DNA of 64,000 nucleotides from Flavobacterium litorale (GCF_019613795.1 NZ_CP080429.1:2406501-2470500); one strand, 5' to 3'; positions 38,137-47,863 are shown, counted from the stretch's first letter. A program made the numbers and translations. The notes: generated by a model from the letters alone, not told the origin.

Positions 38137-39213
38137 TTGCTCAAGTACTTTTTACAAAAAATAGGCTACGCACTACTCACACTTTTTGGAGTAGTAACGG
38201 TTATATTCTTTTTGTTTACGGTACTGCCTGGCGACCCTGCCCGTATGATGCTCGACCAGAATGAAAACTCGGAGCAATTAGCTATCATCAAAAAAAAATA
38301 TGGGTTTGATAAACCCGTAAGTACACAGTATTTGTACTATTTAAACGACTTATCTCCTATTTCGTTCCATAGTACTACAAAAGGCGATTATACCTATTTA
38401 TTAAAAGGAAAATACAACGCAGCACCATTATTTACAATGGGTACTACAACCACAGTAGTAAAAACACCTTATTTACGCGAGAGCTTCCAGAAAAGTGGTA
38501 AAAAGGTAACACAAGTAATTGGCGATACCTTACCCAACACTATAGTATTAGCATTTAGTGCTATTACCATTGCTATTATTATGGGTATACTACTCGGTAT
38601 TATTTCTGCACTTAATAAAGATACTTGGCTAGATAGGGCAATTGCCCTAATTAGTACGTTGGGTATGAGTTTGCCCTCTTTTTTTTCGGCAATATTGTTT
38701 GCTTGGATATTTGGCTTTTTACTGCATCAATACACCAACCTAAACATGACGGGTAGCTTATACGAAGTAGACGATTTTGGCGAAGGTATTTATATACAGT
38801 GGAAAAATTTAATACTACCCGCTATAGTACTCGGCATTCGCCCTATTGGGGTGGTAACACAACTAATGCGAAACTCATTGTTAGAAGTTATGGGGCAGGA
38901 TTACATCCGTACAGCACGTGCCAAAGGACTGAGCGAAATTCGTATTATACGGAAACACGCCCTAAAAAATGCATTAAACCCTGTAGTTACAGCCGTATCG
39001 GGTTGGTTTGCATCCATGCTGGCAGGAGCTGTTTTTGTAGAGTATATTTTTGGGTGGAACGGTTTAGGTAAAGAAATTGTTGAGGCATTAAACACACTGG
39101 ATTTACCCGTAATTATGGGTGCCGTATTAGTTATAGCCACCACGTTTGTATTAATTAATATTCTGGTAGATGTTATTTATGCTTGGCTCGACCCTAAAAT
39201 ACGCCTTCAATAA
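38137..39213 (+). CDS. ABC transporter permease of the DppB/OppB type
   Basis: 358 aa starting with TTG at 38137, 7 nt after the previous gene, giving MLKYFLQKIGYALLTLFGVV. It has about six membrane segments and the binding-protein-dependent transport domain; the EAA-like loop is in YIRTARAKGLSEIRIIRKHALKNALNP at about residue 255-280. An extended loop follows the first segment, as in DppB. It should pass peptides or similar solutes. No second permease, ATPase or binding protein lies nearby, so the partners are elsewhere, as is common in this group. Confidence 0.9.
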   Translation: MLKYFLQKIGYALLTLFGVVTVIFFLFTVLPGDPARMMLDQNENSEQLAIIKKKYGFDKPVSTQYLYYLNDLSPISFHSTTKGDYTYLLKGKYNAAPLFTMGTTTTVVKTPYLRESFQKSGKKVTQVIGDTLPNTIVLAFSAITIAIIMGILLGIISALNKDTWLDRAIALISTLGMSLPSFFSAILFAWIFGFLLHQYTNLNMTGSLYEVDDFGEGIYIQWKNLILPAIVLGIRPIGVVTQLMRNSLLEVMGQDYIRTARAKGLSEIRIIRKHALKNALNPVVTAVSGWFASMLAGAVFVEYIFGWNGLGKEIVEALNTLDLPVIMGAVLVIATTFVLINILVDVIYAWLDPKIRLQ

Positions 39214-39285
39214 TTTCACAAAACTATAACGATGTTTAGTAAATAACTGTGTAAGTTTGTTAGGTTAATCGAAATTTAAAAAATA

Positions 39286-39792
39286 ATGAACAAAATGCTA
39301 TTACTACCCATGTTACTACTTACTATAGTAGCATGTACCAAAAAAGAAGAACCAACTAGTTTTACCGAAGAAGCCTTACAGGATAAAATGACGTACATTG
39401 ACGGTACAGAAATGTCGTTTAAAGATGTATTGAACCAATACGAAGGAAAAGTAATTGTTATAGATGTATGGGCATCGTGGTGCCCCGACTGTATTAAAGG
39501 AATGTCGAAAGTAAAAGCATTGCAAGAGCAATTTCCTGAGGTGGCTTACCTGTTTTTATCGTATGATAAAACGCCCGATGCTTGGAAAACGGGTATCGAT
39601 AAATATGATGTAAGAGGAGAGCACTACTTTTTAGGGCATGATGAGTATAAAAATGGTGCTTTTAGAAATTCAATAGAGTTAGACTGGATTCCGCGTTACC
39701 TTGTAGTAGATAAAGAGCGTAATATAGCTATGTACTACGCAAAAGAGGCTGACGACGAAAAAATAATCAACACCTTAAATAAGCTTAAATAA
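39286..39792 (+). CDS. TlpA-like thioredoxin lipoprotein
   Basis: 168 aa. A lipobox (TIVAC) gives a lipidated Cys17. The thioredoxin fold follows with the active-site motif WASWCPDCIKG at about residue 62-72 and the cis-Pro region IPRYLVVDK. It is a periplasmic thiol-disulfide oxidoreductase of the TlpA/ResA group, anchored to a membrane. A TAAGTTTG box (39252-39259) upstream could be its -7 element. Its TAA overlaps the ATG of tpiA (TAATG), an odd coupling of a redox lipoprotein to a glycolytic enzyme. Confidence 0.9.
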   Translation: MNKMLLLPMLLLTIVACTKKEEPTSFTEEALQDKMTYIDGTEMSFKDVLNQYEGKVIVIDVWASWCPDCIKGMSKVKALQEQFPEVAYLFLSYDKTPDAWKTGIDKYDVRGEHYFLGHDEYKNGAFRNSIELDWIPRYLVVDKERNIAMYYAKEADDEKIINTLNKLK

Positions 39793-40544
39793 TGAGAAAA
39801 CAGATTGTTGCCGGAAACTGGAAGATGAATAATGACAGTAAGCAAACCTCCGATTTGCTAGAGGCGTTATTAGCAAAAAAACCAGCAGAAACTACAACCA
39901 AAATAGTAGTAGCACCTACATTTGTTAACCTACAGGCTGCCGTACAGCAAACTGCAGGAAGTAATGTAATTGTTGCTGCACAAAACATGCACCAAGCCGA
40001 AAGCGGTGCCTATACAGGCGAAGTGGCAGTAGGAATGCTTAAAAGCATTAATGTAAATACGGTAATTTTAGGACACTCTGAAAGGAGAGCTTATTTTGGC
40101 GAAACCAATAGTTTACTTGCCGAAAAAGTAAATACAGCACTAAAACACAACCTTACTATTATATTTTGCTTTGGTGAAGAGTTGGCGGACAGACAATCTG
40201 GAAATCATTTTAATGTAGTAGCATCGCAGTTAAAAGAAGGCTTGTTTCATATTAGCGAAAATCAGTGGTCAAATATTGTATTAGCCTACGAGCCCGTTTG
40301 GGCAATTGGTACAGGCGAAACAGCATCGCCAGAGCAAGCGCAGGAAATGCATGCCTTTATACGTACGTTGCTAAAAGAAAACATCAGCGAAAGCGTTGCC
40401 AATGCAACATCCATATTATATGGCGGTAGTGTAAAACCTGCCAATGCCAACGAAATATTCTCTAAACCCGATGTAGATGGTGGTTTAATAGGAGGTGCGG
40501 CATTACAAGCAGATGATTTTATTGCTATAGTAAATGCCATATAA
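39792..40544 (+). CDS. tpiA: Triosephosphate isomerase
   Basis: 250 aa, normal length. It interconverts dihydroxyacetone phosphate and glyceraldehyde 3-phosphate in glycolysis. Active-site residues are K11 in GNWKMN, the His in GHSERR and the Glu in YEPVWAIGTG; the phosphate loop is YGGSVKP with GGLIGGA. It overlaps the end of the TlpA-like gene by one base and ends before a strong terminator. Confidence 0.97.
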   Translation: MRKQIVAGNWKMNNDSKQTSDLLEALLAKKPAETTTKIVVAPTFVNLQAAVQQTAGSNVIVAAQNMHQAESGAYTGEVAVGMLKSINVNTVILGHSERRAYFGETNSLLAEKVNTALKHNLTIIFCFGEELADRQSGNHFNVVASQLKEGLFHISENQWSNIVLAYEPVWAIGTGETASPEQAQEMHAFIRTLLKENISESVANATSILYGGSVKPANANEIFSKPDVDGGLIGGAALQADDFIAIVNAI

Positions 40545-40569
40545 ATAGTTATTATATAAATACCATACT

Positions 40570-40603
40570 AACAAGGGAGCAACTCTACAGTTGCTCCCTT
40601 GTT
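40570..40603 (+). terminator. Terminator after tpiA
   Basis: A perfect 15-bp stem AACAAGGGAGCAACT / AGTTGCTCCCTTGTT with a 4-nt loop lies 25 nt after the stop codon. Confidence 0.8.
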
Positions 40604-40743
40604 GTTTACTATTATTACTTAACAGTATATCAATATCATAAAAACAAACAATAAGCAGTAAAGTTATGTAATTATAAAGCCGTTGCGGTGAATTTTACAT
40701 TCAATATACATTACGTAATAGTAAGTTAATGTAGTAGTTATTT

Positions 40744-40762
40744 TTAACTAATAATTAGTTAA
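40744..40762. promoter_or_regulatory. 19-bp palindrome upstream of the choice-of-anchor I gene
   Basis: TTAACTAAT-A-ATTAGTTAA is a perfect dyad about 47 nt before the ATG. It could be an operator or just AT-rich chance. No full promoter match was found in this region. Confidence 0.3.
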
Positions 40763-40808
40763 AGTACAAAATGGAGATTTGTGGCTATTATTAACAAACT
40801 ACATAACC

Positions 40809-43800
40809 ATGTTAAACAACTACACTAAAAAAATGCTTATGTTACTGGCTTTCTGTATGGTAACATTCGTATCAAGTGCGCAAGAATTAATGCACTACTG
40901 GAATTTTAATGATGTAACAGATGAAATTGAAACCGTTGCTGCCGACTACTCTATAGTAGCTGGAACACCACAAATAACCTACCCTGGTACTGGAGATGGT
41001 TATATGGATGAGGTATCAGGTGATATTTTAAATGCACAAAACGGTTCACCCGCAGGAAACGGGCTACGTCCTAGAAATCCAAGTAATACCCGCTCGTTAG
41101 TAATCGAATTCCCAACTACAGGTTACGAAAACGTAACGGTAGCTTTTGCTACCAGAAGAACAAGTTCGGGCGCTACAGAGCAGTACTATAGCTATAGCCT
41201 AGATGGTGGCAATAACTATAGTAACACAGGGCTTACAACAACTACCTTTTTCCCTACTGAAGATTATGGTTTGGTAACTGTTGACTTTTCGGGTATTGAT
41301 GGTGTAGAAAATAACGCTGATTTTATCTTTAAGATTGATTTTGGTGGCGAAAACGCAGCAGGAAGCAGTGGTAATAACAGATTTGACAATCTTACCGTAA
41401 TGGGTACGCTTATGGACGGTGTAGACGATACTACAGCACCACTTGCTATACTTACCCCTGCCAATGAAGCCAATTTTGTAGCAGTAGATGGTACATTAGA
41501 AATTGCTTTTAACGAGCCTGTACGACTTATAAATGATACGCCTATTACAGATGCTAATGCGGCATCAGTAGTAGAGCTTCGTTTGGATGATGCCGATGGT
41601 ATGGCAGTACCATTTACAACTACCTATGCCAATAATACTATAACAATTATGCCAACAGTTAATTTAATGAACAACCAACAGTACTATGTTGCGTTGTTGG
41701 GTAACACTGTTGAGGATATGAGCGATAATGCTGTAACAGATACGCAAGCAGCAACATTTAATACTATAGCATTACAAACAGCATTTGCTCCTGGCGATAT
41801 GGCCGTAGTGGCTTACAGAATGAACGCTTCTGCTACAGAGGATGAGGTTGCTATTATTACTTTTGTTGATATTACTGAAGGTACATTTATATTCCTTACA
41901 GACTCTAAATACACTAGCAATGCACAACCACAATGTGAAGACGCCCTTATGTGGACAGCTACAAGTTGCGTACCTGCTGGAACTGTAATTACCATACAAA
42001 CAGGAGAAAAAACATCAAACTTAGGAGAAGTAACAGGTAATGACTTTGGGCTTAGCTCCAATGGCGACCAAGTTATTATATACACAGGTTCGGCAGCAAT
42101 GCCAAACTACATTACGGCAATGTCATCTAACGCTTGGCTAGTAGATAATACGTCATGCGGAGGCAATGAGTCCATGCTACCTTTAGGACTTACAGATAGT
42201 GTTAGCTCCATTAACCTTTCTACCGCTCCAGATAATGTAGAGGGTAATACGGTAAATGCCTATTACAATGGTACGCAAGCAGGTTTAATTCCTGACCTTA
42301 AAATGGCAATATTCAACCCTGCTAACTGGGTAGGTACAGCTGCTGGAACACCAGCACAAACATGGCCAACATGGAACTTTCCGAGTGCACCAACCGTACA
42401 AGAAGTTACTGTAGTTAACAATACTACAATACAAATAACATTCAACAACGAACTAAATATGGCATCGGCTACATCAATAGTAAACTATACTGGTATAGCT
42501 GGTTTAGATAATGCCACTGTAAACGGTAACGTAGTAACGCTTAACTATACAACAGCTTTCGAAGTAGGTTCTGATTACCAACTTACGGTAAATAACGTTG
42601 AAGATACTGCTGGATTAGTAATGGCATGCGCTTATGAGTTTAGTTTTGGATACAATACCGAAATAGCTTTCGATATGGATTACATGGTTGTTAATGAAGA
42701 TGCAGGAACAATAAATGTAACACTAAGCCTACTTAACCCTAGTATAGCATCTGTAGATGTTGTTTTAAAAACGTCGCCATTTAGTACCGCAAACGATACC
42801 GATTTTACATACACAACAACAACACTAAACTTTACAGGCACTAGTAATTTAACACAAATCATTAGTATTCCTATTATTGACGATACTGAAGAAGAGCAAC
42901 AAGCAGAATACTTTGTATTAAGCCTTGAAAACAATAACGCTGTTGAAATTGTTGGCGAAACACTAATTACAATATACATTAAGGATAACGACCGTATGGC
43001 ACCACAACCAAGCCAAGATATTGAGCTTGATTATATTGGTAGTTTCGACCCATCGGGTACAGGCAACAGCACATGCGAAATTGTATCGTACGATGCAGGT
43101 TCACAACGTTTATTTACAACAAGTGCCGATGAAGGATTTCTTGATATTATCGATTTCTCTAACCCAGAAGCACCAACTATAGTAATGTCTGTAGATATGA
43201 GTGCTTACGGTGGTATTACCAGTGTAGCAGTACACAACGGTATAGTAGCTGTTGCATCGCCAAATGATGACGAACAACTAAATGGTTCAGTAGTATTTTT
43301 TGATACCGACGGTACATTCCTAAGCCAAGTAACAGTAGGAGCATTACCCGACAATGTTGTATTTACTCCAGACGGTACTAAAGTACTTACAGCTAACGAA
43401 GGACAACCTAACGAAGATTATACGATAGACCCCGAAGGTTCTGTAAGCATAATAGATGTAACAGGTGATATAGCTTCACTAACAAATGCAAACGTTACTA
43501 CAATAGATTTTACAGCATACAATGCACAAGAAGCAACGCTTATTGCAAATGGTGTAAGAAAATTATATACTGCAAGCACATTATCACAAGATTTAGAACC
43601 AGAATATGTTGCTGTAAGTGCTAACTCAGAAACAGCATGGATAACACTACAAGAAAACAACGCCATTGCTGTAATTAACCTAAACAACAACACATTGGTA
43701 GACATTTGGGCGTTAGGTACTAAAGATATGAATGCACCTGGTAACGGTTTTGATATATCTGACAGAAATAGCGAAATACTTATTGCCAACTGGCCAGTAC

Positions 43801-44744
43801 AAGCCTACTACATTCCTGATGCCTTGGCTACATACAATGTAAACGGCACTAATTACATAATTACGGCAAACGAAGGTGACGAGAAAGAGTATGGTGACTT
43901 TGAGGAGCGAACAACTATTGGCAACGACGATTACATGCTTGATGCAGCAGCATACCCACAAGCGGAAATGCTAATGCAAGATTTTAATGCAGGTCGTTTT
44001 AGAGTATCCAACCTTAACGGTGATAGCGACGGAGATACAGACTTTGACCAGATTTACTGTGTAGGTTCGCGCTCATTCTCAATATTCAATGCTGATACTA
44101 AAGACATCGTATTTGATAGTGGAGACGATTTTGAAATGTATATTGCCAACCATCCTAACTTTAGTGCCATCTTTAATTCCGATAATGATGAAAACAACTT
44201 TAAAGGAAGAAGCCGTGCTAAAGGTCCTGAACCAGAAGGAGTTGTTTTAGGAACTATTTCAAATCGTACCTTTGCATTTATCGGTCTGGAGCGCGTTGGT
44301 GGTGTAATGGTATATGATGTTACCGACCCTGCTAACCCCGTATTTGCAGATTATAAGAATACTAGAAATACTACAGCATTTGAAGGTGACCACGCACCAG
44401 AAGGCATTACCTTTATTAGTAGCGACGATAGTCCTAACGATAAAAACTACGTTATTGTTGCTAATGAGGTTAGCGGAACTCTTACCATATTCGAAGTAGA
44501 TACTACTAATTTAAGTACTACCGATTTTGAATATGCACCTAAAACATTTACAATATTCCCTAACCCAGCAAACGATGGTATTGTTTACTTCAATCGTGTT
44601 GCAGATGTTGATGTGTACGACTTAAATGGTAAGTTAATACACTCAGCAAAACAAGCATTAAAAATTAACACAACCAAAATGGCTTCGGGTATGTACATTA
44701 TAAAAACATCCGAAGGTATCGTGAAAAAATTAATCGTTAAGTAA
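40809..44744 (+). CDS. T9SS-secreted choice-of-anchor I protein with Ig-like and Calx-beta-like domains
   Basis: 1311 aa from the ATG at 40809; an in-frame start at 40779 would put extra residues before the signal peptide. Signal peptide at about 8-25 (LMLLAFCMVTFVSSAQ). Next come a jelly-roll domain (about 26-200), an SbsA/Ig-like domain (209-320), a lamin-tail-like domain (326-520), a second Ig-like domain (528-610), a Calx-beta-like domain (621-735) and the choice-of-anchor I beta-propeller (738-1235) with TSADEGFLDIIDFS and LTANEGQPNEDY. A type A sorting domain starts at about 1247 (FPNPANDG). The propeller family is often linked with alkaline phosphatase-like or esterase-like proteins, but no catalytic residue is certain. 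It is expected on the cell surface or in the medium. Confidence 0.88.
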   Translation: MLNNYTKKMLMLLAFCMVTFVSSAQELMHYWNFNDVTDEIETVAADYSIVAGTPQITYPGTGDGYMDEVSGDILNAQNGSPAGNGLRPRNPSNTRSLVIEFPTTGYENVTVAFATRRTSSGATEQYYSYSLDGGNNYSNTGLTTTTFFPTEDYGLVTVDFSGIDGVENNADFIFKIDFGGENAAGSSGNNRFDNLTVMGTLMDGVDDTTAPLAILTPANEANFVAVDGTLEIAFNEPVRLINDTPITDANAASVVELRLDDADGMAVPFTTTYANNTITIMPTVNLMNNQQYYVALLGNTVEDMSDNAVTDTQAATFNTIALQTAFAPGDMAVVAYRMNASATEDEVAIITFVDITEGTFIFLTDSKYTSNAQPQCEDALMWTATSCVPAGTVITIQTGEKTSNLGEVTGNDFGLSSNGDQVIIYTGSAAMPNYITAMSSNAWLVDNTSCGGNESMLPLGLTDSVSSINLSTAPDNVEGNTVNAYYNGTQAGLIPDLKMAIFNPANWVGTAAGTPAQTWPTWNFPSAPTVQEVTVVNNTTIQITFNNELNMASATSIVNYTGIAGLDNATVNGNVVTLNYTTAFEVGSDYQLTVNNVEDTAGLVMACAYEFSFGYNTEIAFDMDYMVVNEDAGTINVTLSLLNPSIASVDVVLKTSPFSTANDTDFTYTTTTLNFTGTSNLTQIISIPIIDDTEEEQQAEYFVLSLENNNAVEIVGETLITIYIKDNDRMAPQPSQDIELDYIGSFDPSGTGNSTCEIVSYDAGSQRLFTTSADEGFLDIIDFSNPEAPTIVMSVDMSAYGGITSVAVHNGIVAVASPNDDEQLNGSVVFFDTDGTFLSQVTVGALPDNVVFTPDGTKVLTANEGQPNEDYTIDPEGSVSIIDVTGDIASLTNANVTTIDFTAYNAQEATLIANGVRKLYTASTLSQDLEPEYVAVSANSETAWITLQENNAIAVINLNNNTLVDIWALGTKDMNAPGNGFDISDRNSEILIANWPVQAYYIPDALATYNVNGTNYIITANEGDEKEYGDFEERTTIGNDDYMLDAAAYPQAEMLMQDFNAGRFRVSNLNGDSDGDTDFDQIYCVGSRSFSIFNADTKDIVFDSGDDFEMYIANHPNFSAIFNSDNDENNFKGRSRAKGPEPEGVVLGTISNRTFAFIGLERVGGVMVYDVTDPANPVFADYKNTRNTTAFEGDHAPEGITFISSDDSPNDKNYVIVANEVSGTLTIFEVDTTNLSTTDFEYAPKTFTIFPNPANDGIVYFNRVADVDVYDLNGKLIHSAKQALKINTTKMASGMYIIKTSEGIVKKLIVK

Positions 44745-44768
44745 TTTTTCATTTCCAGTTTTAGTTTT

Positions 44769-44797
44769 AATCCTGCCTTAACGGGCAGGATTTTTTT
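44769..44797 (+). terminator. Terminator after the choice-of-anchor I gene
   Basis: AATCCTGCC and GGCAGGATT form a 9-bp stem with a 6-nt loop followed by a T run. Confidence 0.85.
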
Positions 44798-44829
44798 ATT
44801 TTTACAATCTCGCAAAACACAAAACAACC

Positions 44830-45570
44830 ATGAGCAAAGTTTTAAGTCCTATAGTATTGTTCTGGATTATAATAACAATAGCATTTTTATGCTATAAATT
44901 AAAGCGTAAAAAAGCAACCCGTTTTTTTTTAATGCTCGGTTTTATAAATATGTTTTTATTTACATTATCGCCACTACCCGTATATATGTTGCGTGGTTTA
45001 GAGCAACAATACCACCCCATTAAAAACAGACAAATAGCTAAATCTCTGCCTGTGCTAGTTTTAGGAGGTGGGCATACGAAAGATGCTAATATGAATGAAG
45101 TTCACAAACTATCGGAACCTGCATTAAGCAGGTTGGTAGAGGGTATACGTATTTATACTATAATGGAGGGCACAACACTAATATTTTCTGGTTATAGTAA
45201 CAAAATTGGCAAAGTATCACAAGCCGAAGTTATGGCAAAAGCAGCGTTAACGCTAGGTGTGCAGGCTAAAGATACTATTATGCTTACCGAGCCTGCCACT
45301 ACTTGGGACGAGGCTGTTGCCTTTAAAAAACGCTTTGGTACTAAAAAGAAATTTATATTGGTTACAAGTGCCTCGCACATGCCAAGAGCTATGGAAACAT
45401 TTAAAAAACAGGGGTTACACCCCATACCAGCACCTGCTGATTACAGTATAAAGAAAGATCCTGAAACAGCGTTGTATAATTGGTGGCCTTCAACATCTAA
45501 AGCAAAACAAACCGAAAAAGCACTACACGAGTACGTAGGTATACTGTATTACAGATGGTTTAAAGAATAA
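44830..45570 (+). CDS. YdcF/ElyC (DUF218) family protein
   Basis: 246 aa. Two membrane segments at the N-terminus (about 5-22 and 31-52) anchor a DUF218 domain (about 75-230) on the periplasmic side. Typical motifs are VLGGGH at about 77, SGYSN, EPATTWDEA and the VTSASHMPRA strand. ElyC of E. coli acts in undecaprenyl phosphate and envelope metabolism; a similar role is inferred here. It is convergent with glmM, itself a peptidoglycan precursor gene. Confidence 0.9.
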   Translation: MSKVLSPIVLFWIIITIAFLCYKLKRKKATRFFLMLGFINMFLFTLSPLPVYMLRGLEQQYHPIKNRQIAKSLPVLVLGGGHTKDANMNEVHKLSEPALSRLVEGIRIYTIMEGTTLIFSGYSNKIGKVSQAEVMAKAALTLGVQAKDTIMLTEPATTWDEAVAFKKRFGTKKKFILVTSASHMPRAMETFKKQGLHPIPAPADYSIKKDPETALYNWWPSTSKAKQTEKALHEYVGILYYRWFKE

Positions 45571-45572
45571 AT

Positions 45573-45604
45573 AAAAAATCCCAGAGTTGCTTCTGGGATT
45601 TTTT
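45573..45604. terminator. Bidirectional terminator between the YdcF/ElyC gene and glmM
   Basis: AAAAAATCCCAGA and TCTGGGATTTTTT form a 13-bp stem with a 6-nt loop, between convergent genes. Confidence 0.85.
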
Positions 45605-45629
45605 ATTTACGTGAAAAGTAGATACTATA

Positions 45630-47021
45630 TTATATTCCTGCTATTTCTTTTATTTCGTTAATAACGCGCAGTGCAAGGGCATCAGCCTGTTGTTGTGTGT
45701 GTGCTTCGGTATAAATACGAATAATTGGCTCCGTATTCGATTTTCTCAAGTGCACCCACTCCTCAGCCAAATCAATTTTTACACCATCAACAGTAGATAC
45801 TTCTTCATTAGCATATTTAGCTTCCATGCCTTTTAGTATCGCATCTACATCTATTTGTGGCGTTAACTCAATTTTATTCTTACTCATATAATATTGCGGA
45901 TACGAAGCTCTTAAATTAGCTACTGATTTGATGTTATTCTCCGCAAGGTAGGTTAAAAACAAGGCTACCCCAACCAACGAATCACGACCGTAATGCAACT
46001 CTGGGTAAATAATACCACCGTTACCTTCGCCACCAATTATGGCATTATTTTTCTTCATTAAGGTTACTACATTAACCTCACCTACGGCACTAGCCTCATA
46101 GCTACCACCATGTTTTTGAGTAATATCGCGTAGCGCTCTCGATGATGACATATTCGATACCGTATTGCCAGGTGTTTTGCTTAACACATAATCGGCACAA
46201 GCTACCAATGTGTATTCTTCGCCAAACATTTCGCCATCTTCTGATATAAATGCCAAACGATCCACATCAGGATCCACTACAATACCAAAGTGTGCTTTCT
46301 CTTTTACCACAAGATCGCAAATATCGGTAAGGTGCTCTTTTAATGGCTCAGGATTGTGTGGAAAATGACCGTTGGGTTCACAGTATAATTCTACAACCTC
46401 AACACCCATTTGCTCCAATAGTTTTGGTATTATTATACCACCCGATGAGTTAACACCATCTACAACTACTTTAAATCCTGCTTTTTTAACAAGGTCAGCA
46501 TCTACCAATGGTAAATTCAATACCTCATCAATATGAATATCCATATAGGCATCATTCGTAGTAACCTCGCCCAAACTATCTACATCAGAAAAATCAAAAG
46601 CTTCTGCCTCCGCTATTTCCAAAATTTTAGCACCATCAGCACCACTTAAAAACTCGCCCTTCTCGTTAAGTAACTTTAAAGCGTTCCATTGTTTTGGGTT
46701 ATGGCTAGCTGTTAATATAATACCACCATCTGCCTTTTCCAACGGTACAGCTACCTCTACGGTAGGTGTTGTAGATAATCCTAAATCAACTACGTTAATC
46801 CCTAAACCAACAAGCGTGTTCATAACAAGATTGTGTATCATGGGTCCCGATATACGAGCATCGCGCCCAATAACTACCGTTATTTTTTCCTTACCAGCAT
46901 GTTCTTTTAGCCAAGTTCCGTATGCCGAAGCAAATTTTACGGCATCCACAGGTGTAAGGTTATCACCTGTTTTACCGCCAATAGTTCCTCGAATACCTGA
47001 TATTGATTTGATTAATGTCAT
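45630..47021 (-). CDS. glmM: Phosphoglucosamine mutase
   Basis: 463 aa alpha-D-phosphohexomutase. It turns glucosamine 6-phosphate into glucosamine 1-phosphate for UDP-GlcNAc, peptidoglycan and lipopolysaccharide. The phosphorylated Ser is S106 in TASHNPKQWN, the metal loop is DPDVDRLAF, the sugar-binding loop GGEGNGG and the phosphate-binding end RKSNTEPIIRIYTE. NCBI-style annotation often calls this Bacteroidota form glmM; phosphomannomutase activity is possible too. A TATATTTG -7 box (47048-47055, minus strand) lies upstream. Confidence 0.92.
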   Translation of the reverse strand: MTLIKSISGIRGTIGGKTGDNLTPVDAVKFASAYGTWLKEHAGKEKITVVIGRDARISGPMIHNLVMNTLVGLGINVVDLGLSTTPTVEVAVPLEKADGGIILTASHNPKQWNALKLLNEKGEFLSGADGAKILEIAEAEAFDFSDVDSLGEVTTNDAYMDIHIDEVLNLPLVDADLVKKAGFKVVVDGVNSSGGIIIPKLLEQMGVEVVELYCEPNGHFPHNPEPLKEHLTDICDLVVKEKAHFGIVVDPDVDRLAFISEDGEMFGEEYTLVACADYVLSKTPGNTVSNMSSSRALRDITQKHGGSYEASAVGEVNVVTLMKKNNAIIGGEGNGGIIYPELHYGRDSLVGVALFLTYLAENNIKSVANLRASYPQYYMSKNKIELTPQIDVDAILKGMEAKYANEEVSTVDGVKIDLAEEWVHLRKSNTEPIIRIYTEAHTQQQADALALRVINEIKEIAGI

Positions 47022-47047
47022 ATTAAAATTTAGTTTTTTGGTTATAA

Positions 47048-47055
47048 CAAATATA
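47048..47055 (-). promoter_or_regulatory. -7 box for glmM
   Basis: The minus strand has TATATTTG, an exact TAnnTTTG match 27 nt upstream of the ATG. No well-placed TTG is seen. Confidence 0.4.
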
Positions 47056-47123
47056 AGGGTTACAATAATTCTAGTTTTAAGTAAATATTACTTTTTTTGT
47101 AGGAAAACATAGAGTTTACATTA

Positions 47124-47131
47124 TAGCTTTG
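47124..47131 (+). promoter_or_regulatory. -7 box for the ACP phosphodiesterase gene
   Basis: TAGCTTTG matches TAnnTTTG and stands 31 nt before the ATG. The nearest upstream TTG leaves a 24-nt spacer, slightly long. Confidence 0.4.
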
Positions 47132-47162
47132 TTGCTAACAAACTAATTGCTACATTGTACCT

Positions 47163-47747
47163 ATGAACTTTTTAGCACACATATACCTATCGGGCAATAA
47201 TGAGTTACTTACCATTGGTAATTTTATGGCAGACGGTATTCGTGGGCAAGTACTTAATTCATTCCCTGCCGAAGTACAAAAAGGAATTATCTTACATCGT
47301 TTTATAGATAGTTATACTGATGCACACCCTATTTTTAGGCAAAGTACCAAACGATTACACCCTGTATATCATCATTACTCTGGGGTTATTGTAGATATTA
47401 TTTACGACCATTTTTTAGCAAGAAACTGGCGTAAATATCATGATGAACCTTTACAGGATTTTACACAACAATTTTACCAATTGCTTAGAGATAATTACAG
47501 CCTGCTTACAGAAAAGACAAAAAACATGATGCCCTACATGATACAGCAAGATTGGTTGGGCAGCTATGCGACTACAACAGGTATTGCCGAAATATTACGG
47601 CAAATGGACGGGCGCACCAAACAAAAATCGGGGATGACAAATGCTGTAAAAGAACTTATGGCATTTTATACCGATTTTGAAAGTGAGTTTACTTTATTTT
47701 TTGAAGATGTTCGGGCTTTTGTGAAGGATAAAAAACGTACGTTATAA
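47163..47747 (+). CDS. ACP phosphodiesterase (AcpH-like, DUF479)
   Basis: 194 aa HD-like protein of the AcpH family, which removes the phosphopantetheine arm from holo-ACP. The start MNFLAHIYLSG and the GNFMADGIRG, LHRFIDSYTD and DIIYDHFLA segments hold the conserved His and Asp residues for the metal site. It stands alone, divergent from glmM. Its activity is inferred from the family; some members may act on other substrates. Confidence 0.88.
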   Translation: MNFLAHIYLSGNNELLTIGNFMADGIRGQVLNSFPAEVQKGIILHRFIDSYTDAHPIFRQSTKRLHPVYHHYSGVIVDIIYDHFLARNWRKYHDEPLQDFTQQFYQLLRDNYSLLTEKTKNMMPYMIQQDWLGSYATTTGIAEILRQMDGRTKQKSGMTNAVKELMAFYTDFESEFTLFFEDVRAFVKDKKRTL

Positions 47748-47817
47748 AAAGAGCTAGCGCCTGCTTAGTATTTGCGTAAAAAACGTATAAATGAGCTATA
47801 TTTTTTTATAAATGAAG

Positions 47818-47825
47818 TAACTTTG
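47818..47825 (+). promoter_or_regulatory. -7 box for the ClC channel gene
   Basis: TAACTTTG matches TAnnTTTG 38 nt before the ATG. The -33 region is T-rich without a clear TTG. Confidence 0.45.
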
Positions 47826-47863
47826 CCCTCTGTTTATAAAAAATCAAATTTTACAAGTATAAA

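Noticed and set aside
43418..43789. 123-aa minus-strand ORF
   Set aside because: Antisense shadow of the choice-of-anchor I gene; no promoter or family match.
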